Source of the DNA: Clostridiales bacterium
Lineage (GTDB): Bacteria > Bacillota > Clostridia > Oscillospirales > CAG-272
DNA: 5,089 nt
Assembly (NCBI GenBank): GCA_012511425.1
Contig: JAAZGC010000348.1
Span: 1 to 5,089, forward strand
Direction: 5' to 3'
Position 1 is the stretch's first letter; every line of letters starts with the position of its first letter. The notes beneath the pieces were generated by a model. The model saw nothing but the letters and a program-made list of their open reading frames with translations. It was not told where the DNA came from and did not search any database. Made by a program: the position numbers and the translations under genes. Below, in pieces: positions 1 through 5,089 of this stretch.

Positions 1-504
1 AGGTTCGACTGCATGGCTCATTGTCGTCATCCCTAACATAAGCAAAGCAAAGCCGATGACGGTTGAAGCAATGTTTTTCCTTTTGTTGCTTGATGACAGC
101 ATTATTATAATAGTGCATACCAGGGCAATAACCGGCGCAAAGGCTTCCGGTTTAAGAACCGCTAAAAATACATTTTCCGAGGTGATTCCGGTCAGTGAAA
201 ACAGCCATGTTGTCAGAGTTGTGCCGATATTTGAGCCCATAATAATGGGTATTGTTTGAGCAAAATCAATCAATGCCGAGTTTACAAAGCCTACCAACAT
301 AACTGTCGTTGCGGACGAGCTCTGAATGGCAATAGTAACAATTATTCCGAGCGCAACCCCTTTGAACGGATTTGAAGTCAGGGATTTAATTGTTTTTTCA
401 AGCTTGCTGCCGGTCATCTTCCGAAGTCCGTGCGACATGACATACATTCCGTACAGGAAAAACGCCAATCCGCCGCATAGATTGAAAACATTAAGCAGTC
501 CCAC
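1..504 (-). CDS. Na+/phosphate cotransporter family protein (PF02690-type), N-terminal part, cut by left edge
   Basis: The reverse strand reads without a stop from position 504 to the window edge, giving 168 residues of a very hydrophobic protein. Residues about 5-27 form a first membrane helix. They are followed by the signature stretch QSSSATT at 61-67 and GSNIGTT at 90-96, which are the hallmark of one Na/Pi-cotransporter repeat (NptA/YjbB-like). Further hydrophobic helices lie at about 97-118, 121-138 and 146-163. In this family the protein sits in the cytoplasmic membrane and couples sodium entry to phosphate transport; many bacterial members are about 550 residues with a second repeat and a C-terminal PhoU-like domain, which would lie beyond the left edge. 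I chose the GTG start at 504-502 because a GGAGGG ribosome site (515-510) lies 5 nt upstream and the first helix begins directly after it; no ATG is available nearby. It is divergent from the HAD hydrolase gene. The family call is firm; the exact substrate is inferred. Confidence 0.9.
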   Translation of the reverse strand, partial: MGLLNVFNLCGGLAFFLYGMYVMSHGLRKMTGSKLEKTIKSLTSNPFKGVALGIIVTIAIQSSSATTVMLVGFVNSALIDFAQTIPIIMGSNIGTTLTTWLFSLTGITSENVFLAVLKPEAFAPVIALVCTIIIMLSSSNKRKNIASTVIGFALLMLGMTTMSHAVEP

Positions 505-676
505 GATGTCCCTCCGAAAAAACGAAAACTATTCAATTTATCATAACATAAAATTGATTTTTATTACAGTTATTTAAGGTAAACACAAAGTAAAATGTTC
601 TGTATGACACCGCTTAGGACTGACTTTACCGCAGCTAACGGTAATAAATCAAAAACTAAAATCAAAAGGAATTTTT
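505..676. promoter_or_regulatory. Divergent intergenic region, presumed promoters for both flanking genes
   Basis: This AT-rich gap of 172 bp separates the minus-strand transporter gene from the plus-strand HAD gene, so it should hold promoters for both. On the minus strand a TATGAT (545-540) is a plausible -10 box about 36 nt before the GTG start, but no good -35 box stands 16-18 nt upstream of it. On the plus strand TAAAAT (591-596) is a possible -10 and CTGACT/TAATAA (619-624/642-647) a weak pair; neither is convincing. The HAD ribosome binding site AAAAGGA lies at 664-670. Calling this a promoter region rests on gene orientation more than on motif quality. Confidence 0.45.
626..644. repeat. 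Short inverted repeat TTACCG-N7-CGGTAA, possible operator
   Basis: TTACCG at 626-631 and CGGTAA at 639-644 form a perfect 6-bp dyad with a 7-nt spacer, 32 nt before the HAD start codon. No T-run follows on either strand, so it does not look like a terminator. Its size and place between divergent genes fit a binding site for a dimeric regulator, or a short mRNA hairpin. A dyad of this length can occur by chance. Confidence 0.3.
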
Positions 677-1312
677 ATGATGTATAATCAGGTGATATGG
701 GATTTCAACGGAACTATATATAACGATGTCGACATAGGCATTGAGTCTGTAAATACGCTGCTTCTGAAGCGCGGGCTTAAAACGATTAATTCACTTGACG
801 AATACAGGTATATATTCCGTTTTCCGATAAGGGACTATTATGAGGATCTCGGTTTTGATCTGGAATATGAAGGATACGAAAATATCGCTGTTGAATGGGT
901 TCGGGAGTATCTGAAAAACGAGGAGCACGCAGGTCTGTTTGAAGGAATAGAAACGCTGCTGTCGGACATCAAATTCAGCGGAAGAAAACAGTATCTTTTA
1001 TCCACAACCGAAAAAGGGATGCTTGTAAATCAACTTAAAAGGCTTAATATATTTGGTTTGTTTGACGAAATAATCGGAACCGGCGATATTTACGCTCATT
1101 CAAAGATTCAGGCGGCAAGACACTGGTCAGAGGGACGCTGCCTTGATGATGCACTTTTAATAGGCGATACCTACCATGATTTTGAAACCGCGGAAGCGCT
1201 CGGAGTGTCTTTTGCAGCTGTGACATACGGGCACGGAGCAAAAAACTCTTTTAATCCGAACACGGTTTTTTTCGGCAATGTCGATGAAATAAGGGGTTAT
1301 CTGAAAATATAG
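677..1312 (+). CDS. HAD-superfamily hydrolase (phosphoglycolate phosphatase-like fold), motif I variant DFNGT
   Basis: This complete 211-residue protein has the layout of a C1-cap HAD hydrolase, a cytoplasmic enzyme class that mostly removes phosphate from small metabolites through an aspartyl-phosphate intermediate. Motif I is WDFNGT (residues 8-13) with nucleophile Asp9. A helical cap covers about residues 16-85. Motif II is LLSTTEK with Ser109. The motif III lysine is probably Lys143 (HSKIQAA). Motif IV is LIGDTYHDFETA with Asp164 and Asp168, which would bind Mg2+. The residue two after the nucleophile, normally Asp acting as general acid/base in phosphatases, is Asn11. The length is typical for the family (about 210-220). 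The start at 677 has AAAAGGA at 664-670, 6 nt upstream; a second ATG follows immediately at 680. The gene stands alone: it is divergent from the transporter, and a separate promoter precedes the next gene. Substrate cannot be told from the sequence. Confidence 0.88.
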   Translation: MMYNQVIWDFNGTIYNDVDIGIESVNTLLLKRGLKTINSLDEYRYIFRFPIRDYYEDLGFDLEYEGYENIAVEWVREYLKNEEHAGLFEGIETLLSDIKFSGRKQYLLSTTEKGMLVNQLKRLNIFGLFDEIIGTGDIYAHSKIQAARHWSEGRCLDDALLIGDTYHDFETAEALGVSFAAVTYGHGAKNSFNPNTVFFGNVDEIRGYLKI

Positions 1313-1378
1313 TTGAAGCAACAGTATTCTCTTGCAATTATGTTAATTATCGGTTGATTGATCATTAATATAATCACG

Positions 1379-1407
1379 TTGAAAGCAGCATTGGTTTATA
1401 ATATAAT
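1379..1407 (+). promoter_or_regulatory. Sigma-A type promoter for the ABC-F gene
   Basis: TTGAAA (1379-1384) and TATAAT (1402-1407) are separated by exactly 17 nt, a near-consensus housekeeping promoter. Transcription would begin near A1414, giving a leader of about 84 nt before the ABC-F start codon. A second TATAAT overlaps at 1397-1402 and a third occurs at 1369-1374, but neither has a -35 box at the right distance. The region 1313-1378 otherwise shows no gene and no convincing terminator for the HAD gene. Confidence 0.72.
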
Positions 1408-1453
1408 ATCATCACTCAATTTTTTTACAAAATAACTCCACAACCAAAAGAAT

Positions 1454-1481
1454 GCCGGAATGAAAACATGTCCCGGCTTTT
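1454..1481 (+). promoter_or_regulatory. Terminator-like leader hairpin just upstream of the ABC-F start, possible attenuator
   Basis: GCC/GGC (1454-1456 with 1475-1477), GGA/TCC (1457-1459 with 1471-1473) and ATG/CAT (1460-1462 with 1467-1469) stack into a 9-bp stem with single-base bulges at 1470 and 1474 and an AAAA loop. A simpler pairing uses GCCGG with CCGGC. Only four T residues follow (1478-1481), then ATAAAAAA, so termination would be weak to moderate. The hairpin lies after the promoter at 1379-1407 and ends about 20 nt before the ABC-F ATG. It therefore cannot simply be the end of the HAD transcript without also acting on ABC-F mRNA. No competing antiterminator helix is obvious, so the regulatory role is inferred. 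Confidence 0.42.
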
Positions 1482-1501
1482 ATAAAAAACTTGAATTATG
1501 A
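1460..1501 (+). other. Candidate 13-codon leader ORF overlapping the ABC-F start (ATGA)
   Basis: An ATG at 1460 opens a 13-codon frame, MKTCPGFYKKLEL, that ends with TGA at 1499-1501. That stop overlaps the ABC-F start codon as ATGA, the classic arrangement for translational coupling. The frame runs through the 3' arm of the leader hairpin, so a translating ribosome would unfold it. Its own ribosome site is poor: AAAAG at 1446-1450 is 9 nt upstream. An even shorter frame, MPE, starts at 1452. Short frames arise easily by chance, so this is suggestive only. Confidence 0.27.
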
Positions 1502-3402
1502 TTGCAATATCTTGTGAAGATATATCTATCAGCTTTGGAGCTGACACCATACTTGAAAATATAAGCTTTTCGATTAATGAAGGTGACAAACTCGGCATTG
1601 TCGGAGTAAACGGCGCTGGGAAATCTACCCTTATCAAAATAATCTCCGGCGAATATGTTCAGAATACCGGGAATGTATATATTTCCAAGGATAAGACGGT
1701 AGGATTCCTTGACCAGGATGTCGGTTTCGACTCGGAAAACACACTCATCGACGAGATGTATTCAGCCTTCCCGGAACTTATTGCCGACGAAGAGCGTTTG
1801 AATGAGCTCCATGAAAAAATTGAAGGCGGCGAGACGGATAAATCGGTTATAACGCAATACAGTTCTCTTCACGACAGTTTTCTGGCTCGCGGCGGATATG
1901 AATTCCGAAGCAGATGCAGAGGTATGCTTATCAACCTCGGCTTTGAAGAATGTTTCTGGGAGCTCAGTATCTCTTCCCTTTCGGGGGGACAGAAGACAAG
2001 GGTCGCACTTGCAAAATTGCTATTGTCGGATCCGGATATATTCGTCCTTGACGAACCGACAAACCATCTCGATACAAAATCACTTGCCTGGCTTGAGCAG
2101 TATCTGAAAGCAAGTCGGGCTACGATTGTAGTTGTTTCGCATGACAGGTATTTTATGGATGTTATTACCAATAAAATACTTGATATCGAAAACTGCAGGG
2201 CTAAATTATATGATGGCAACTACAGCGAATTTGTTGTAAAAAAGTCGGCTGACCGCGAGGTGCAGATGCGCCATTATATTAACCAGCAGCGGGAGATAAA
2301 GCGCATTGAAGAAATTATAGAGCAGCAGCGCCGCTGGGGACGTGAAAAAAACATTCGTACCGCTGAAAGCAAACAAAAAATGCTGGATCGCATGGATAAG
2401 ATTGAACGCCCCGAAGACCTGCCGGATTCGATCAGAATGAGGTTTACGACGAGCGGCGAAAGCGGAAATGATGTACTTATTTTGCATAATTTGTCGAAAT
2501 CATTTCCGGGAAAGCCGCTGTTTTCCGTTCTTGAGCTGACAATCAGAAAAAACGAGAGAGTGTTTATTACAGGTGAGAACGGATGCGGGAAATCCACTCT
2601 GATTAAGATTATTGCCGGAAACGAAAAGCCCGACAGCGGATATATCGAGTATGGATATAATGTTATTATCGGTTACTATGACCAGGAAAACCAGAATCTC
2701 AATAATGAAAACACCGTTATAGATGAGCTTTGGGACTGTGAACCCGGGTTAACCGAAACGGAGATACGAAACGCTCTTGCTCTCTTTCTTTTCAGAGGCG
2801 ACGATATATTGAAGAAGGTCGATGTGCTTTCGGGCGGAGAACGTGCGCGGCTTACATTGGCAAAGCTGCTTATGAAAAAGATGAACCTTTTGGTTCTTGA
2901 TGAACCTACGAACCATCTCGATATCAATTCCCGCGAAACCCTCGAAAAAGCCGTTGCGGAATTTGACGGTACCGTTATTGCGGTATCACACGACCGCTAT
3001 TTTGTCAAAAAGCTTTCTTCGAGAATCCTTGATTTCAATGCGGTAAACGACGGAGAAATTTACGACTACAAAGGCCCGTATTCGGAATATATAGAATACC
3101 GGGATAATTATCTTATTAAAGCGGAAGTCGAAGAAACCGAAGAGATATCGTCCAGCAAGCTGTCATATCTTGAAAACAAGAAGCAGCAGCAGGACAAACG
3201 GCGTCACGAAAATGCAATGAAGCGAACCCGCGAACACATAGATAAGATCGAAGCGGAAATAGAACATCTTGATAAAATAATGTTCGGAGAAGAGGCTTCA
3301 AACGCCGAGCTTGTAGCCGAATGTTTTGAGAAAAAAGAGGCATTGGAGTTGAAATTGCTCCGTCTTTATGAAAAATACGATGAACTCGGCGGAGAGATAT
3401 AA
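1498..3402 (+). CDS. ABC-F family ATP-binding cassette protein (YdiF/Uup-like translation factor)
   Basis: This complete 634-residue protein has two ABC ATPase domains and no membrane segments, the ABC-F arrangement. ABC-F proteins bind the ribosomal E site, act on the P-site tRNA, and relieve stalling or protect against antibiotics. Domain 1 has Walker A GVNGAGKST (36-44), signature LSGGQ (161-165), Walker B with LDEPTNH (Glu186) and switch His215. The charged helical linker (about 245-320, with QQRRWGREKN at 276-285) is the tRNA-contacting P-site motif. Domain 2 has Walker A GENGCGKST (359-367), signature LSGGE (444-448), Walker B LLVLDEP (Glu469) and His498. A C-terminal charged coiled coil spans about 550-634, as in Uup and YdiF. 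Both catalytic glutamates are intact. Start ATG 1498 fits the family's N-terminus (MIxISC-type), and an in-frame TGA at 1492-1494 rules out an earlier start apart from ATT. There is no Shine-Dalgarno sequence before it. The linker is not visibly extended beyond the normal housekeeping range, so a resistance role is possible but unproven. Confidence 0.94.
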   Translation: MIAISCEDISISFGADTILENISFSINEGDKLGIVGVNGAGKSTLIKIISGEYVQNTGNVYISKDKTVGFLDQDVGFDSENTLIDEMYSAFPELIADEERLNELHEKIEGGETDKSVITQYSSLHDSFLARGGYEFRSRCRGMLINLGFEECFWELSISSLSGGQKTRVALAKLLLSDPDIFVLDEPTNHLDTKSLAWLEQYLKASRATIVVVSHDRYFMDVITNKILDIENCRAKLYDGNYSEFVVKKSADREVQMRHYINQQREIKRIEEIIEQQRRWGREKNIRTAESKQKMLDRMDKIERPEDLPDSIRMRFTTSGESGNDVLILHNLSKSFPGKPLFSVLELTIRKNERVFITGENGCGKSTLIKIIAGNEKPDSGYIEYGYNVIIGYYDQENQNLNNENTVIDELWDCEPGLTETEIRNALALFLFRGDDILKKVDVLSGGERARLTLAKLLMKKMNLLVLDEPTNHLDINSRETLEKAVAEFDGTVIAVSHDRYFVKKLSSRILDFNAVNDGEIYDYKGPYSEYIEYRDNYLIKAEVEETEEISSSKLSYLENKKQQQDKRRHENAMKRTREHIDKIEAEIEHLDKIMFGEEASNAELVAECFEKKEALELKLLRLYEKYDELGGEI

Positions 3403-3424
3403 TAATCGCCGGTTTATTTCAATC

Positions 3425-3431
3425 GGAGGAG
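3425..3431 (+). promoter_or_regulatory. Strong ribosome binding site of the SGNH hydrolase gene
   Basis: GGAGGAG at 3425-3431 puts the core GGAGG 5 nt before the ATG at 3435 and fixes that start. It contrasts with the ABC-F gene just upstream, which lacks any such site. Confidence 0.75.
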
Positions 3432-3434
3432 CAC

Positions 3435-4562
3435 ATGGAATTAACTGAATTCTATCGGACTTTCTCATCTGATTCAACCGCCGGAAGTGCGAATCAATTA
3501 CTGACTGAATACGATTCGGAAAGAACCGTAACGGGACGATGTTATTACAAATTGTCGCATGGGGGCGAGAATTATTCACTATTGTTTTCCAATTCGATTG
3601 ACAGCACTTTTTCGGACGGTTCTGTATCCAAGGCAAACGATGTCGGGGGTGAATGGGAGATTCTGTCGATGCGCGTCGGACTTTGCCGAAACAGCGGTGA
3701 CGAGCCGGATAAATGGTATGAAATTACTTTCGAAGGTAGCGAAAGTAAAAAGATTTCGTCTCCCGAATCGTTTTGCACAGATAAAATACCGTTGAATGCA
3801 AAAAAAGACGATTTATTGTGTTATGAAATCACTCTCAGAGGTACGAGATTTCCGTATCATGAAGAGGCAGTATTGCCGGTTTATATAAAGCAGTCTGACG
3901 GCAGTTTTAAGCCGGATAAGCGTATACCGCTGCCGCTTATGATAGGTTCTGACAGGAAGATTTGCTCAAAAGTCGGCTTTTTGGGGGATTCCATTACACA
4001 GGGGTGCGGAACCGAAGTCGGTTCATACACTCATTGGGCTGCCAAAATCGCAGATGGTCTTAATGATGATATAAGCGTTTGGAATCTTGGGATCGGTTAC
4101 GCCAGAGCGTATGATGCGGCATCAAACGGAGGTTGGCTTGAACGAGCTAAACACTGTGATACGGTTAACGTCTGCTTTGGAGTTAATGATATTTTGAGGG
4201 GCAGAACAGCTAAGCAGGTTGAAAATGACCTTTATACAATAATTGCTGCCCTCAAGTCTGCCGGCTGTCAGGTAATACTGTTTACCGTTCCTCCGTTCGA
4301 TATGACAGGAGAAAAAGGTGATATCTGGTATGCCGTTAACGAATCGATACGTACTTGCTTGTGCATCGAAGCGAATGCCGTATTTGATTTTGCCGCAGTG
4401 TTGGGAGCATCGGCTCCAAATCAGCACATAGCTCCATACGGCGGCCATCCGAATGCGGAAGGCTGCAGGGTGCTGGCCGGTGCATATCTTAAATCCGATA
4501 TTGTCAGATTGCTTAGTTACGAAAAACCGAATAATCATTTGCAAAAGCCGTTTTCACACTGA
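3435..4562 (+). CDS. SGNH/GDSL-type hydrolase (probable esterase) with N-terminal accessory domain
   Basis: This complete 375-residue protein carries an SGNH hydrolase domain in its C-terminal half. Block I is VGFLGDSITQG (180-190) with nucleophile Ser186. Block II is NLGIGYARA with an oxyanion Gly near 219-221. Block III is CFGVND (247-252) with Asn251. Block V is GGHPNAEG with His338. The usual Asp three residues before that His is Tyr335, so it may work as a Ser-His dyad or take its acid from elsewhere. Residues 1-170 look like a beta-rich domain without hydrophobic leader, similar in arrangement to SGNH carbohydrate esterases that carry a beta-sandwich in front. With no signal peptide the enzyme is probably cytoplasmic. 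Such enzymes remove acetyl or other acyl groups from sugars or other small esters; the substrate here is unknown. The gene begins 32 bp after the ABC-F stop with no promoter or terminator visible between, so the two are probably co-transcribed. Confidence 0.85.
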   Translation: MELTEFYRTFSSDSTAGSANQLLTEYDSERTVTGRCYYKLSHGGENYSLLFSNSIDSTFSDGSVSKANDVGGEWEILSMRVGLCRNSGDEPDKWYEITFEGSESKKISSPESFCTDKIPLNAKKDDLLCYEITLRGTRFPYHEEAVLPVYIKQSDGSFKPDKRIPLPLMIGSDRKICSKVGFLGDSITQGCGTEVGSYTHWAAKIADGLNDDISVWNLGIGYARAYDAASNGGWLERAKHCDTVNVCFGVNDILRGRTAKQVENDLYTIIAALKSAGCQVILFTVPPFDMTGEKGDIWYAVNESIRTCLCIEANAVFDFAAVLGASAPNQHIAPYGGHPNAEGCRVLAGAYLKSDIVRLLSYEKPNNHLQKPFSH

Positions 4563-4565
4563 AAT

Positions 4566-4601
4566 AAAAAAAGATTCCGGGGAGTTTGATTTCCCCGGAA
4601 T
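4566..4601 (-). terminator. Intrinsic terminator between convergent genes, oriented for the minus strand
   Basis: ATTCCGGGGA (4574-4583) and TCCCCGGAAT (4592-4601) form a perfect 10-bp stem with an 8-nt loop. On the minus strand the stem is followed, after one C, by seven U residues (plus-strand A-run 4566-4572), so it is a textbook terminator for the glycosidase gene that stops at 4610. On the plus strand the tail is TATCAGTTTC, a poor U-tract, so it may end the SGNH transcript only weakly, though the strong stem lies just 11 nt after that stop codon. Confidence 0.88.
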
Positions 4602-4609
4602 TATCAGTT

Positions 4610-5089
4610 TCAGAAATACAGTCGGTGTATAGCTTCTTTGGCGGCGTAAAAAGCAGGCTTGGGATTGCAGTTTACATCACAAATTCCCCAGTAGCATTCA
4701 GCCGGGCAGTTTGCTTTTCCGCAGTGCCAGCAGGTGTGCGCATCAGAAAAACAGAAGATAAAGTTACCTAAAACATGCGGATGTGAAGCAAATATTTCAA
4801 GTCCGCGCTTTATGTAGTCAGCCTGAACTTCTTCGTTATGTCCGCCCGGCATTTCATTGCACCATGCTTTATGGAAGCAGACCGGTTCTAAGTTTTCGGT
4901 GTTCCCTTCCATATTCATGAGCTGTTCATGCGTAAGAGTTTCCCCGCGGCTGGAATAACCCCATTCATTTACGAGGATCGGAAGACCGAACGCATCCCAG
5001 ATAGAATCGAGGACACCCGGCCAGTCATCTATGCTGCCTCCCTGCCATGAACCGAAATATTGATCATTTCCGACATAACCGAACGGATG
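4610..5089 (-). CDS. Clan GH-A-like glycoside hydrolase, C-terminal part, cut by right edge, with Cys-rich insert
   Basis: The reverse strand is open from the right edge to TGA at 4612-4610, giving 159 residues with no start in view. The apparent internal Met at 4918 is not the real start, because protein-like sequence continues upstream of it (HPFGYVGNDQ, then SWQGG). The fragment resembles the last strands of a TIM-barrel glycosidase: PILVNEWGYSS (residues 37-47) matches the beta-7 strand that presents the catalytic nucleophile, here Glu42. Later GNFIFCFSDAH and the closing NPKPAFYAAKEA are typical of the final strand and helix in GH2/GH5-like enzymes (compare the common NPKPAY ending). Nine cysteines occur between residues 71 and 141, six of them packed in 120-141. 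The protein would hydrolyse a glycosidic bond; exact family and substrate cannot be fixed from this piece. The terminator at 4566-4601 follows it closely. Confidence 0.75.
   Translation of the reverse strand, partial: HPFGYVGNDQYFGSWQGGSIDDWPGVLDSIWDAFGLPILVNEWGYSSRGETLTHEQLMNMEGNTENLEPVCFHKAWCNEMPGGHNEEVQADYIKRGLEIFASHPHVLGNFIFCFSDAHTCWHCGKANCPAECYWGICDVNCNPKPAFYAAKEAIHRLYF

Noticed and set aside
56..577. Two plus-strand open frames at 56-259 and 326-577
   Set aside because: They are antisense to the clear Na/Pi-cotransporter frame with QSSSATT and GSNIGTT motifs and resemble no protein family.
595..687. A 30-codon ORF starting MFCMTPLRTD that overlaps the HAD start by 11 nt
   Set aside because: It has no good ribosome site, no recognisable composition or motif, and crosses the dyad at 626-644. 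The HAD gene has its own AAAAGGA site and does not need coupling.
1420..1426. T7 run after the ABC-F promoter considered as a terminator tail for the HAD gene
   Set aside because: No GC-rich stem precedes it. The AT-only inverted repeats at about 1343-1375 are too weak to be a terminator.
3298..3636. A minus-strand 112-codon frame spanning the ABC-F/SGNH junction
   Set aside because: It covers the ends of two well-supported plus-strand genes and has no family motif or ribosome site of note. It is an antisense shadow.
4122..4544. A 140-codon minus-strand frame inside the SGNH gene
   Set aside because: It is antisense to the catalytic domain with blocks III and V of the SGNH fold, and its own translation shows no family features.
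4586..4771. A 61-codon plus-strand frame after the SGNH gene
   Set aside because: It begins inside the terminator loop and runs antisense to the glycosidase, with no ribosome binding site.

Overview
This 5.1 kb window looks like the chromosome of an anaerobic Firmicute, most likely a Clostridia member from a gut or similar habitat. That placement is an inference. It rests on the moderately AT-rich DNA, strong GGAGG-type ribosome binding sites, a consensus TTGAAA-N17-TATAAT promoter, a clostridial-style ABC-F protein, and carbohydrate-active genes next door. I see no rRNA, tRNA, CRISPR array, insertion sequence or phage gene.

Layout from left to right. (1) Positions 1-504, minus strand: the N-terminal part of a Na+/phosphate cotransporter-family membrane protein, cut by the left edge. 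(2) Positions 505-676: a divergent intergenic region with a short perfect dyad. (3) Positions 677-1312, plus strand: a complete HAD-superfamily hydrolase with an Asp-to-Asn change in its first motif. (4) Positions 1313-1497: a spacer carrying a near-consensus promoter, then a leader of about 84 nt with a hairpin and a tiny upstream ORF that overlaps the next start codon. (5) Positions 1498-3402, plus: a complete ABC-F ATPase, a ribosome-associated translation factor. (6) Positions 3435-4562, plus: an SGNH/GDSL hydrolase of 375 residues, 32 bp after the ABC-F gene and probably in the same transcript. (7) Positions 4566-4601: a strong intrinsic terminator between convergent genes, with its U-tract facing the minus strand. 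(8) Positions 4610-5089, minus: the C-terminal part of a clan GH-A-like glycoside hydrolase with a striking cysteine cluster, cut by the right edge.

Most of the content is ordinary housekeeping and accessory metabolism: phosphate uptake, a small phosphatase, a translation factor, an esterase and a glycosidase. The SGNH hydrolase and the glycosidase may both act on carbohydrates or their acyl substituents, but they are convergent and not one operon. The most interesting signal is the leader of the ABC-F gene. It has a promoter, a terminator-like hairpin overlapped by a 13-codon ORF that ends in ATGA overlap with the ABC-F start, and no Shine-Dalgarno sequence at that start. This resembles the attenuation or translational-coupling leaders known for some antibiotic-responsive ABC-F genes. 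I found no clear evidence of a wholly new multi-gene system.
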